From: Heterostelium album PN500
Lineage: Eukaryota > Evosea > Eumycetozoa > Acytosteliales > Acytosteliaceae
NCBI RefSeq assembly: GCF_000004825.1
Contig: NW_008805076.1
Location: 248,001-312,000 of the forward strand
Direction of reading: 5' to 3'
DNA length: 64,000 bases
This document shows positions 10,447 to 21,800 of the stretch, in pieces (within the stretch, counting starts at the first letter, position 1; every line of letters begins with the position of its first letter). A program made the position numbers and the translations under genes. A model generated the notes under the pieces. That model had not been told where the DNA came from and ran no database searches. It saw only the letters and a list, made by a program, of their open reading frames with translations.

Positions 10447-11523
10447 CTATGCAATGGTATGTGGATTCCAACAGATTCTCTTATCTTTATGTAGACTATC
10501 AAGTTTGAGCATATCGGCATCGTTGATATCGAAATCAAAGATATTGGCATTCTCAATGATTCTCTCTGATTTCGTTGATTTTGGAATGACGACAATACTC
10601 TTTTGAATTGCCCATCTCAATAATACTTGTGCCGGTGTCTTTTTGTATTTAGTTGCAATCTCAACAATTACATTATCTTCAAACTTTAAAGAAAATCATA
10701 TGAAGATAAAAGATAGAATAGTTTAGTTAGTTTCAAATGTGATATTTAGTTAAATAGGTAATTAATGATAACACATACAGAATCTTTATCAGCTCTAACC
10801 AATGATGAATATGCCTCCAATACAATATTGTTTTTGGTACAATAATCATGTAGTTCCTTTTGGTAGAGGAATGGATGGAATTCGACTTGGTTCACCGCTG
10901 GAACAACCGATGAATTTTTAAGGAGATCTTCGAGATGTTCGACGGTGTAGTTACTGACGCCAATCGATCTACATTTCTTATCGGCATAGAGTTTCTCAAA
11001 GGCACGCCAGGTCTCTAGACGTGTCTCGCGATTCAATGGATCGGTTGGCTGTCTTCCGGAAGTACCGGGCCAGTGAATCAAGTAGAGATCGAGATAGTCT
11101 AGTTTCAATCGCTTCAGTGAGTTCTCGCAAGCGGCAAGAGCATTGTCATAACCATGCTCGGCAGGTCCAGCCTTTGTAGTGATAAAGAGATCCTCTCGCT
11201 TAAATTTACCGCTCTCAAACAGTTCTTTCAAGCAATCACCGATTGCCTCTTCATTTCTATAGACTGAGGCAGTGTCAATCGAAATGTAACCGCCATTCAG
11301 AGCAGTGATAAGCGAGTTCTTAATGTCACCAACCAATGTTTGATAGGTTCCCACTACAAAGTAAAGTAGAGTATAACATATATAAACAAAAAAAAAAGAT
11401 TAGAATCATTTACAATTATTATTATTATTATTCTATTTCAAAAAGGTTCTACTTACAACCAAATAGTGGCATATTTACACCATTGTTTAATGTAACAGTT
11501 GATCTAATTGTTAATTGTACCAT
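10447..11523 (-). CDS. Aldo-keto reductase
   Basis: NADPH-dependent carbonyl reductase. Exons 11523-11457, 11353-10779 and 10683-10447 give 292 residues on a TIM barrel. The catalytic tetrad is visible: Asp49 and Tyr54 (IDTASVYRNE), Lys83 (ITTKAG) and His116 (LIHWPG). Other AKR marks are GVSNYTVEHLEDLL, VNQVEFHPF and the NADP phosphate-binding IPKSTKSERIIENANIF. The second exon ends ...SSLVRADKDS and joins FEDNVIVEIATKYKKTPAQVLLRWAIQ. Closest in feel to the 2,5-diketogluconate reductase/prostaglandin F synthase groups (the short-loop bacterial-like AKRs). Converges on the SDR gene with about 200 bases between stops. Substrate unknown. Confidence 0.92.
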
Positions 11524-11930
11524 TTTTGAACTGTTTGTAATAAATGATCTGATCATAATCTGTATGAAATTTAAATTGAAAAATTAATTTGTTTTTTTAT
11601 GTGATGTTGGTGTTCACAAAAAAAAAGTGTGATCATTGTATTTTCTTTTCATTTAAACTTGAGAAAATTCAATATCGTGGTGTGCTATGAGTGTAGCTAC
11701 TATAGATAACTATTTAAACAATTAATATAAATGTAAATATTAATCACAAATTAATATGATAATCACCAAAAAAAAAAAAAAATTCCTAAGGTAAAACGAA
11801 TCCCTGATAAGGAAATCCCTCACTAAAATCTAAATAAAAAACAAAATTCATAATATTATGAATTTTGATTATTTTCAAATTTAATTTATAACTATTGTTT
11901 TTTTTTATTAAAGGTAAAAGTAAAAAAGAT
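11524..11930. promoter_or_regulatory. Divergent region AKR / ankyrin-like gene, with 26-bp perfect palindrome
   Basis: 406 bases between divergent genes. A perfect 26-base palindrome lies at 11842-11867 (arms 11842-11854 and 11855-11867), about 65 bases before the ankyrin-like start codon. The palindrome is AT-rich apart from its CAAAATTC/GAATTTTG ends. Dyad symmetry of this length is compatible with a dimeric regulator site, but chance is possible in such AT-rich DNA. Confidence 0.4.
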
Positions 11931-13769
11931 ATGTCTAGCACAAATAATAATGTTATTATGTCAGTGCTTACAAATAAGGTTCTGCTAAGACATATGTTCT
12001 CTTTGATCAGAGAGGAATATGGTAATCATTGTCCTGCGAATATGAGTGATTGCTATTACTACGCTGAACATCTCTACAAACATCTTTTAGATTCATTAGT
12101 AATCATGGATAAAGGATGGTACAGTTTGATGGCTGACAGAATCAAAAGTGGAGATTCCTTGGATTTTTCTCATAGAGCAGCTGTTGAACTATGTAATAGA
12201 GTTACGGATACCGAGATCTTTACAACCGTTTACAGTGACAAGCAAATATATTTCACGGATCCAGAGTGTCTAAAGACAGCAATCACCAAAGGAAATATCA
12301 TTGCAGTCCGTATCCTTCTCGACCAACACGATCCAGTCAATCTTTTCAGTAACTTCACTGTCGACCTGCTGATTCAATTTGCATTGACTGCCTCACAATA
12401 TCATATGGTTGAATTCCTCATCGATAGGTTTTCCACTCACGAACAGCATGCAACTTCCCAAAATATATTTGATGAGTATGTCAAGAAATTGGAAATTAAT
12501 ACTATCAGATGGATAGGCAGAAATTTACAAACAGTACCATGTCCAGAGAAAGTTCTCCAAACATACAAACATTATTTGGGGAATGACAGGATTAGGAATT
12601 CATTTGTTATCTTTTATTTTTCAGATGTTTTCTATAATGAAACCAAAACTCCTACTAATCAATGTCTTGGACCACTCTATTCTTATTGCAAAGTCAATGG
12701 ATTGGTTGAAGATGTTCAACAATTCAAAAGCCAATGTGATCAACTACTTCAACAATCAATCGATAACAGTGTTAGTATCATAAACAACTTTATCAACTCG
12801 AATGGATATCATTTTCTTTTGGACATTGAAATCAATCCATATATCGAATCATTTCGAGAAACAATTCAATTGGTGATGCTATTCAAACTGATCAATGATG
12901 GTGTGTTACCAGATTACTTTAAAAAGAATATGATCCAAAATATATTTAAACGAACGACAACACATCCATTTATTATTCCATTCTTGATGGATACACTGCT
13001 TGCCAAAGAAAGAGATAGTACAATTCAATGTCTTTGCAAAATTGCAGATTCATTCGATTCCGTCATTGTTGCACATTATTACAAACTGCCAGCAGAAAAG
13101 CAACCACCAAGTTTGAAACAACTCTTTGATTCCTATTGGTATAGAGCAATGAAATGTGCTGCATGGAAAGGTGATCTATTTACTCTAAAGAAGTTATTGG
13201 ATCATCATAAAAAAAGAGTAGAGCTCGCCGTCTGGGATGAACTCATTGATTTGGCAATCTGTAGAGAGAATCTCAATGTTTTAGAGTTTATAGTTGTTAA
13301 AGAAGCTGTCAAACCTAATAATGAGAATTTTGAGAGTATTGGATACATTGGTAGTCTTCCATGTCTTCAATTGTTACTTGATAAGACACTTCAAGATGGA
13401 GATTTCAAAAAGATGATAAGAGCGGTACACGAGATTGCTTGCGACCACGGTCAAACTAAATTCATCAGTGATATCTATGATCAAATCCCAGATTACAATA
13501 GAGTCTATTGGTCAAATATAATTCATTCTGGTATTATCGATACTGCGTATCTTCAATTTGGAATCCATGAATACGATGACCAAGAGATATTGGAACTCAT
13601 CGAAATTGCAATCAGTATGGGAAAAGTTGAATTCTATCAATTCTTTGTGGAACAACTCCAAGATACCTCGATTTTAAATCAGTTGTCACCAAACAAGAAA
13701 CCCGAACATCTTTCCCACAACTTATATCCAATTTATATTTATCGATTACTTGAACCAAGAAAAATATAA
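11931..13769 (+). CDS. Dictyostelid ankyrin-like family protein (tandem copy 1)
   Basis: Intact single-exon gene, 612 residues from the ATG giving MSSTNNNVIMSVL. The frame is open upstream but without an ATG. The body has degenerate helical repeats resembling ankyrin repeats: CLKTAITKGNIIAVRILLDQH, MKCAAWKGDLFTLKKLLDHH, ELIDLAICRENLNVLEFIVV and ILELIEIAISMGKVEFYQFFVEQ. The N-terminal block LLRHMFSLIREEY is typical of large dictyostelid families annotated as ankyrin-repeat proteins. Function unknown; probably a protein-interaction scaffold. A tandem paralogue follows at 14106-15956. A 171-base stretch (12870-13040) is identical to 15042-15212 of the paralogue, while 12450-12650 is strongly diverged, pointing to gene conversion. 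Confidence 0.85.
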   Translation: MSSTNNNVIMSVLTNKVLLRHMFSLIREEYGNHCPANMSDCYYYAEHLYKHLLDSLVIMDKGWYSLMADRIKSGDSLDFSHRAAVELCNRVTDTEIFTTVYSDKQIYFTDPECLKTAITKGNIIAVRILLDQHDPVNLFSNFTVDLLIQFALTASQYHMVEFLIDRFSTHEQHATSQNIFDEYVKKLEINTIRWIGRNLQTVPCPEKVLQTYKHYLGNDRIRNSFVIFYFSDVFYNETKTPTNQCLGPLYSYCKVNGLVEDVQQFKSQCDQLLQQSIDNSVSIINNFINSNGYHFLLDIEINPYIESFRETIQLVMLFKLINDGVLPDYFKKNMIQNIFKRTTTHPFIIPFLMDTLLAKERDSTIQCLCKIADSFDSVIVAHYYKLPAEKQPPSLKQLFDSYWYRAMKCAAWKGDLFTLKKLLDHHKKRVELAVWDELIDLAICRENLNVLEFIVVKEAVKPNNENFESIGYIGSLPCLQLLLDKTLQDGDFKKMIRAVHEIACDHGQTKFISDIYDQIPDYNRVYWSNIIHSGIIDTAYLQFGIHEYDDQEILELIEIAISMGKVEFYQFFVEQLQDTSILNQLSPNKKPEHLSHNLYPIYIYRLLEPRKI

Positions 13770-14105
13770 AAGACAAATTTTGAAGACATATAAGCGCGCA
13801 AACAATCAATAAACAATTCATTATATATCATTTTTATTTTATATTCACTTCAATCAATGATTGTTGTGTAGAAATATATGATGGTAAAGTATTAATATAA
13901 ATAATATAATAGACATACAAATACAAGTATTCAAACAAGTCTTTTAATTATTTTAAATTAATTCTTTTGAGAAAGATGTTAAATTTTTGATAATTTTTTA
14001 GTATTAAAATAGCAAAGAAACAAAAATTGGTTTTCATTTTATTTTACAGCTGTTATATAAACAAATATTATAGTTATATATTATTAAAGGTAAAAATAAA
14101 AAGAT
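13770..14105. other. Spacer between the ankyrin-like tandem copies
   Basis: 335 AT-rich bases holding the 3' UTR of copy 1 and promoter of copy 2. The last 35 bases match the leader of copy 1; the rest does not obviously match the region upstream of copy 1, and the 26-base palindrome is absent. Confidence 0.5.
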
Positions 14106-15956
14106 ATGTCTAGTACAAACAATAATGTTATTATGTCAGTACTTAAAAATAAGATGTTGCTAAGACATATGTTTTCTTTGATCAGAGAAGAATATGATAA
14201 TCAATGCCCGGCAGTTGATGATGATTGCTTAACCAATTCTCGACATCTCTACAAGCATTTCGTCAATTCATTAGCAATCATGGATAAAGGATGGTATAGT
14301 CTGATGGCTGACAGAATCAAGAAAGGAGATTCATTGTATTTTAGTAGCAGTATAGCTGTTGAACTATGTGGCAGAGTTACGGATGCCGACATCTTTACAA
14401 CCGTTTACAATGCAAAGCGTTTCTATTTCACAGACCCAGAGTGTCTAAAGACAGCAATCACCAAAGGAAATATCAATGCGGTTCGCATCCTTCTCGATCA
14501 ACACAAACCAGTCAATCTTTCCAATCACTTCACTTTCGATACACTTATGCTATTTACATTGACTACCTCACAATATCATATAGCTGAATTCCTCATCGAT
14601 AAGTTTCACACTCATGACCCACAAGCAACTACCCAGAATATACTTGATCATTATATCAAGAGATTTAATATCCTCCACTCTGTGACTTTCTACAATATGT
14701 TTGTAAATCTACAAACAGTACCATATCCAGAGAAATTTCTCCAAACATACAAGCCTCATCTCAGAGAAAAATCATCTGTTGGAATGTATCTTTCCGATTT
14801 TTTCTTTATACACACCAACACTCCCATTAAACAATGGCTTCTACCACTCTATTCTTATTGCAAAGTCAATGGATTGGTTGAAGATGTTCAACAATTCAAA
14901 AGCGAATGTGATAAACTACTTCAACAATCAATCGATAACAGTGTTAGTATCATAAACAGCTTTATCAAATCGAATGGCTATCATTTTCTTTTGGACATTG
15001 AAATCAATCCATATATCGAATCATTTCGAGAAACCATACAGTTGGTGATGCTATTCAAACTGATCAATGATGGTGTGTTACCAGATTACTTTAAAAAGAA
15101 TATGATCCAAAATATATTTAAACGAACGACAACACATCCATTTATTATTCCATTCTTGATGGATACACTGCTTGCCAAAGAAAGAGATAGTACAATTCAA
15201 TGTCTTTGCAAAGTTGCAGATTCATTCGATTCAGTCATTGTAGCGCAATATTACAAAAGACCAGCAGGTGAAAAGTCATAAAATTTGAAACAACTCTTTG
15301 ATTCCTATTGGTATAGAGCAATGAAATGTGCGGCATGGAAAGGTGATCTATTTACTCTAAAGAAGTTATTGGATCATCGAAGTTATACAGTTAAGAATTC
15401 ATGGAGTGAACTCATTGATTTGGCAATCTGTAGAGAGAATCTCAATGTTTTAGAGTTTATAGTTGTTGAGAAAGCAGTTACAATTACCTCTAACAATTGT
15501 AAGAAGATTGGATCGATGGGAAGTCTACCATGTCTTCAATTGTTACTTGGTAAGACATTTCAAGCCGGTGATTTCGATAGTCCGATGATAAGAGCGGTAC
15601 ACGAGATGGCTTGTACCTACGGTCAAACTAAATTCATCAGTGACATGTATAATCAATATTCTGAATATAATAGAAATTACTGGTCAAATATAATTCATTC
15701 TGGTATTATCAGTACTGCATATCTTCAATTTGGAATCAATGATTACAATGACCAAGAGATATTGGAACTCATCGAAATTGCAATCAACAGTGGAAAAGTT
15801 GAATTTTATCAATTCTTTGTGGAACAACTCCAAGATTCCTCGATTTTAAATCAGTTGTCACCAAACAAGAAACCAAACAAAGTTTCCAACGGTCTATATC
15901 CAATATATTTTCATCGATTACTTGAACCAAGAAAAAGACAAAAGACAAACCTTTGA
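14106..15956 (+). pseudogene. Ankyrin-like family protein, tandem copy 2, interrupted by one stop
   Basis: Paralogue of 11931-13769, aligning over its whole length in one frame. Codon 392 (15279-15281) is TAA; the copy 1 counterpart is a Pro codon, and the surrounding codon count is unchanged (AEKQPPSLKQ versus AGEKS-stop-NLKQ). Downstream the frame stays open to 15956 with full similarity, so there is no other damage. Either it is a very young pseudogene, or a 391-residue truncated protein is made, or it is a sequencing error. The short leader before the ATG is also duplicated (attaaaggtaaaa). Tandem copies about 335 bases apart share the same orientation. Confidence 0.8.
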
Positions 15957-16034
15957 AGAGAATGAAACAAACAAACTTTAATTGTGTAAAATAAAATTGA
16001 TTGATTGATTGATTGATCATTTATTTATGTTTAT

Positions 16035-16346
16035 TTATTTTTTATGATCAATAGTAAGTCTGTAAATATGTTGATCAGGAAGGTGTTGAAGTTTAGCAGT
16101 TATAGAGGTTTCATTATGAACACGACCAGTGTCATCTTGAACTTGCAGGTAAAGAAGGGGAACCACTTTATCTAGCCAAACGCTACTGTCAGAGTGTTCA
16201 AATGTAGGAGTTGGGAATGTATAAATATCAATGGGTGGGTATCTCTCTAACGTTTCAAAACAAGCAGAGCCTTTAATACCGAGTGGTCGATAGCCACCAT
16301 CACTTGGTACCAAGAACAAATGATAAACTTTATAGCATCTATTCAT
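16035..16346 (-). CDS. Small orphan protein, 103 residues
   Basis: Single-exon frame starting MNRCYKVYHLFLVPSDGGYR and ending LTIDHKK. Composition is that of a real soluble protein (balanced charges, Pro, His, Trp; no low-complexity run), unlike the spurious AT-rich frames around it. No signal peptide, membrane segment or familiar motif. It converges on the ankyrin-like copy 2 (78 bases between stops). I do not recognise the family. Its protein-like composition and isolated ATG support a gene; a fragment of a longer decayed gene is the alternative. Confidence 0.5.
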   Translation of the reverse strand: MNRCYKVYHLFLVPSDGGYRPLGIKGSACFETLERYPPIDIYTFPTPTFEHSDSSVWLDKVVPLLYLQVQDDTGRVHNETSITAKLQHLPDQHIYRLTIDHKK

Positions 16347-17247
16347 AGTTTTTTAGTAAAATAAGTTTTATATGTTTCTAAATATTTATTCTTACTAAAA
16401 TGAGAAAACAAAAAAAATAAATAAAATAGAAAAACAAAAAAAAAAGATATTTAAAAACAAATAAGATAGTATTAATTTTTTTCCAATAAATTTGTGCGCA
16501 CTAAAATGAATGATTCACCAAGCAAGTAAGTGAGTGAGGATAGAAGGTTATAATTAATTAATTTCATTTAAACATCAATAACCAATCAACAAGAAAGAAT
16601 AATCTATAATAATAAAATACGTAGACAATAAATATCTGTAGAAGTTACACATTTAAGAATGAATTAATTAATTGTAGATGTTCTTTACACTTTTGTTGAA
16701 AGTTGTCATTAAATTTTTACTTTTGTTATTTCAAACATACAATCTGTAGAGTTAAAAGATTCATACATCATAGTTTGTTTGTTTGTTTTTTTAACTCTTT
16801 ATAACGAAAAGTAATGAACTGCACGCAGTGATGTTATTGATTTTACATTTTCTTTATTACCGTTGTCTGACGAAACAATGAATGTAAACAAGTGTTCTAA
16901 ATGATTCTATCTTACTTACATATAAGTTTTTAGTTTGAGCTCTAGTAATCTCACTCTAGGTTCAAAGGTTGGCATCGCTTTCATCAAAGTTATACAATAT
17001 CATGAAATTAGAAATACGTAGATCAGTCAATGATATATCATTACATTAGCTGATCTATTTCATAAAATAACTATAATGTAGGTTTATAGTTAATTATCTG
17101 TGATTAAATCAAATAATATTGTTGATTTTTTTTTTTAGATTTTGAAAATTTGAATTTTTATTTAATCACGAGAACGGAGATATGTTCACATGATAAAGAT
17201 GAAGTAAAGTTATTTATTTGTGTTGTTATATTAAAGTTCAAATAAAA
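16347..17247. promoter_or_regulatory. Divergent intergenic region before FNIP gene
   Basis: 900 AT-rich bases. A-rich near 16410-16450 and AATTAATT stretches. No ORF with protein-like composition and no RNA gene recognised. Must contain the promoters for the orphan (-) and the FNIP gene (+). Confidence 0.45.
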
Positions 17248-18837
17248 ATGACAGATTGTATGGTAGAGATATCGAAACTATCACATATTTTAATAAGAAA
17301 AATCATTAGTTTTATAGATTCGAATTTCGATCGAATTGCGTTTGTTCTAACATGTAAGACACTGTTCAATTGCCGTGATTCGATATTGCTATTCGCTCAG
17401 GTGAATCCTGTGCATTACAGAAAGTTGGAGGGTTTAGATCGATGGCTGACGATGCGTTCCTTTCGACAATGCTATCTCAATTCATTCAGTAGGATGGTTG
17501 CCTGTGAAGCATCCGATGATATACTCGAGTCGGACGATTATACAAAGCTGGGTGTCGACATAACACATTTCACCTATGACATGGAGGATGTCCTGGAGCG
17601 ACGATTCATACCGAGTACGGCGACCACCGTTATTCTACCGTCGTGGTATCACTCGGTTCCGATTCCACCGGGAATCTTTAGCGACGCGGTCACTGAGCTT
17701 CAGCTATGCGACGACTATTCATTTCCACTCGAGAGCGACACACTCCCGCACAGACTGAAAACATTCAAGAAAATGTTGGTACATCCTCTGCAACCACATT
17801 GTATTCCTGACACGGTTACAGAGTTGACATTCAGCTCGGAAACCGCCACTCCCATCGATCTATCGTTGCTGCCCGCTCAGTTGAATTCTCTGATTCTCTA
17901 TTGTGCCAGTCCATTTAGCGAGCATATGAAACTTCCGAACAGTTTAACTTCGCTTTCACTCATGGGAATGTACAGACAGCAGCTCCAACCTGGATTCCTA
18001 CCGGCGTCACTCCGACATCTTTGGATTGGAGCGACTTTTACCCATGAGCTACTGGAAGGTGCACTTCCTGAGAATCTCAAGTCACTCGAGCTACATGGAT
18101 TCCATATTCCTCAGAACGAGCGGGTATTGCCGCCAAACCTGGAACGACTCACATTCTTACAACCCACAAAATTCAACCCATTCCAAAGGCTTGATAAACT
18201 TCGATCACTTTCACTCTCTGTTAGTAGTATCGTACAGATGGCAGCTTTTATTCCGTCGACTGTTACACACCTCCGTATCATAGGATACAGTAGTAAAGCT
18301 AGCAGTCAGATAGCTCAACAACAAATTTCACTTCCACCGACGATCACCAATCTCTTTGTTGATAGCTGGTCAGAGTCATTAACCATGGAGTTTCTTCCGT
18401 GCTATTTGCAAACGTTGGAACTGGGCTATCATTTCAATCAACCTATCGCAGCTGGTTTGCTTCCCTCGACGCTAAAGCACATCAAATTCGGCAATAATTT
18501 CAATCAGCCATTGGATCATCTTCCAAAATCATTACTTTCCATTACACTAGGCTCTAATTTCAATCAACCGCTACACAATCTCAAGATAAGGCAGCTGTCT
18601 TTCGAACACTATACAAATAGGTTCATCAGCGACAACCTCTGTACTTTCCTAGAGAACAATCCCGACTGCTTGGTCACGTTGGGATCCAACGACTATCCAC
18701 CCACCGTCACAATACGACCTCTCAATCAACAATATTCACTGGTATTAACTGACGACATCCAAGGTGGTTACATCCTCAATGAAAATATATTCCTTCTACT
18801 TAATAATCTTATTAAATCTTCATACTTTGGAATATAA
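17248..18837 (+). CDS. FNIP-repeat protein with F-box-like N-terminus
   Basis: Single exon, 529 residues from the ATG of MTDCMVEISKLSHILI (the frame is open further upstream but without an ATG). Residues about 8-45 (LSHILIRKIISFIDSNFDRIAFVLTCK) look like an F-box. The rest is a leucine-rich array of about 22-residue units; the last three are canonical FNIP repeats: LGYHFNQPIAAGLLPSTLK, FGNNFNQPLDHLPKSLLS and LGSNFNQPLHNL. Earlier units are degenerate (LPNSLTSLSL, LPASLRHLWI, LPENLKSLEL, LPPNLERL). FNIP proteins are hugely expanded in dictyostelids and are thought to bind partners, some as SCF substrate adaptors. GC content is higher than in neighbours. Function otherwise unknown. Confidence 0.9.
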   Translation: MTDCMVEISKLSHILIRKIISFIDSNFDRIAFVLTCKTLFNCRDSILLFAQVNPVHYRKLEGLDRWLTMRSFRQCYLNSFSRMVACEASDDILESDDYTKLGVDITHFTYDMEDVLERRFIPSTATTVILPSWYHSVPIPPGIFSDAVTELQLCDDYSFPLESDTLPHRLKTFKKMLVHPLQPHCIPDTVTELTFSSETATPIDLSLLPAQLNSLILYCASPFSEHMKLPNSLTSLSLMGMYRQQLQPGFLPASLRHLWIGATFTHELLEGALPENLKSLELHGFHIPQNERVLPPNLERLTFLQPTKFNPFQRLDKLRSLSLSVSSIVQMAAFIPSTVTHLRIIGYSSKASSQIAQQQISLPPTITNLFVDSWSESLTMEFLPCYLQTLELGYHFNQPIAAGLLPSTLKHIKFGNNFNQPLDHLPKSLLSITLGSNFNQPLHNLKIRQLSFEHYTNRFISDNLCTFLENNPDCLVTLGSNDYPPTVTIRPLNQQYSLVLTDDIQGGYILNENIFLLLNNLIKSSYFGI

Positions 18838-21800
18838 ATTTAATGATTGATTTGTTCCGTTTGTTATAACTAATCATCATCTTCATATTTTCTCACAAAC
18901 TAGTTGATTTCTTTTGTTATTGCTGAAGTTGTCGTCAAACAACAAACATTATCAAAGTATTATTTTCTCACTTTCTCATAAAGATTATTAATTAGGCTAT
19001 GAATTGAAGATAATGATTGATATTTCACCCAACAATCACACATCCATAATCCACAATTAGTTGATAGTACACTGCCCAGATTAATATTAAAAGACGTAAA
19101 GTTTTTTGTTTAATCTTGAGATTGTTAGCTGGATGTATATTATACAGTGATGAAAGATACTCTAAAAAGGTCCAAATTACAATCTCCAAATTAAATTGGA
19201 TAAGGACTTTATAAATAGTGTTCACAACACTTCAACTCTTATCAATATAATTTCCATTATTGTCAATGATCATCAACCTGATTTTACAAACTACTATTAA
19301 TAGTTTGTGTTTTTCTTTGTTTTTTTTTTTAAATCGGGTCTTTTTTATTGTTAAAATCAGTTGTTTTGTGTGTTGTTGGGCGAGTGAGTGTGTGAATGTG
19401 TGATCAAATAAAACCATCTGTAAGTTTAAGTTTTAATTTTTAGATCCCCACAAACCATACCAACACATAAACTAATGTAAAGAATCAAAGAATGCAAATA
19501 AAATAAATCAAATTAACAAAACAAAACAACATGATGTTTGAAAAAACTAATTCCAATCTAATGTTACGTTCGCACTTTACTAACACCACCTGCTGATGCC
19601 TGCTCTTTGTCATTTACCTTTTGAAACAAACAAATGGGCAACAACCAAAAAAAACTTCTAAAGGTATAATAGTTATTAATTAAGCAGTTAACTCTGTTAG
19701 TTAGGCTTTTTGTTGATATCATCTTTTTTCTTTAGATTGCTGATAAGTTTAATATTAAAAAATACCTTTTTAAAACTTCATTTACTTTTCGAAAGAGAAG
19801 AAACAAACAATCAAACAATCAATCATTAGTTAGTTAGTTAGTTTATTTAAAAGTCAATTCATATAAACCCACATATAAATAAAATAAAATCATAAAAAAT
19901 CTATATTTATAAAAATATCTATATTCATAATACATACATAACAAAAAATTTTAATACTTAACCATACATGTAAGTTTATTTAATATTTTATTGCATTTAA
20001 TTAAAAATCCTGCACTTCATGATAATAATAAAATCTGATTTTTAAAAATCATTAGTTGAGTTTTTGAATTGATTATGTTTATTATTAAACACACACTCAT
20101 ACACACACAAATCAAATCATAAATCATAAATATTAGTTATGTGCTATTATATATCAAATAATCATACTATGTGGGGGTGGCGTTTAAGTTGATTTATTCA
20201 TTGAATGCAGTAGTAGTGGTAGTAGTGGTAGTGGTAGTTGAAGTTGTGTTGTGTTGATTTATTAATCAATTTGATATCAATGTAGAAATATGATGATTAA
20301 TGAACATAATATATGTATATAAATAGTATAATGTACACTAATATTACTTATATGTAATTGAACAGACATTACATGATCATCACAATCATCATTAAATAAA
20401 ATAACAAAATCATAACAACAACTATAATAACTTCCAATAAGATATAAATAATTAAAGGTGAGTTGGTTCTATTTTTAAAAAATATATGAGAATTTCCAAT
20501 TTCTCATATATTCATAGCTTAGCTAGTACAATTATTTTGATATTATAATAGAATACAGTAGCTGTGTGGTGTATAATTAAAGAAGTAGTAGATTAAAGAT
20601 CAAAGATATGACGGTGTGTTTGCTTTGTTTGTTTGTTTGTTAGTTTGATTGCTATTGTTATTGTTATTGATCCTTTATTTTTAAACCCCTCTAGCTATTC
20701 TAATTGACACAACACATTGCATTGCTATCAACTTCAAAACACTATAACAACTTACTTTATTTCCTTTTAAATTTAATACCCAACGATCAAATAAGGTTAT
20801 GGTATAAATTTGTCAAATCAATTAGGGTTTTAATTTTAAATACTATATCCACTTCAAGTGAAAAAGATAGACATATTGCGATACACCACATTATCATATA
20901 ATCATATATACCAAACAACAAAGAATAAAAATAAACCAACAATACTAGAAAAGAAAAGAATAGAAAAGAAAAAAAGATAACTAAAAAAGATCAAAGTAAT
21001 ATCATATTTGTTTTTTTTTCATTCTATACCATAATAATAAATATTTCAATAAAATCTGTACAAGAAAGAACGTGATCACTACCTTTTCAATTTAAATATG
21101 CCCCGCTAAAATCGGAAGTAACATTTTTTTTTTTTCCAACCAACAAAACATTCAACACCACCTCCGAACAAGGTAAATTTATGTTCTTTAATTAAATCAT
21201 TAACACTCCAATATTGATATAGTAGTACACCAACCACCATTTGAACATAGTACTCGTTTCAATCAGAAAGGAGTACTTTACAAAATTACTCTGCCATCAA
21301 AATAAAGATTTTCTATTTCCATTTTGTTTGTTTTTATTTTATTTTTTAAATATTGGAGAAACTAAAGATAATCTTGAACACCTTCAATTCAATATCCAAT
21401 CATCGTTCAGATGTTTTAAACATAATTTATAACTTTTGAAAAGAATAAAATATTTATAAATATAATTTTCTTTGATTATAATGGTCATTAATAGAATAGG
21501 TTAGAAATAGCTAGAGACCATCAAACAATAATAAAATCAAACTTATATATAAGCCAAATCAATAGGTTCTACCTCAAATTTTTAGATTCCAACACAATAA
21601 TTGTAACAATAATTAACAGATTCGAAATCTTTGTAAGATATTCAAAGTAACAGAGTGTTTTATTTTTATCAAGCAGGTAGGAAAATTATAATAATCATAA
21701 CATTTAAAATGATTCATTCAAATCTTAAAATCACAAAGAGATATTTGTTTTGTTGGGTTTATTATAAAGAGATAAAAAGTTAAACTTTTGTTGTTCAACT

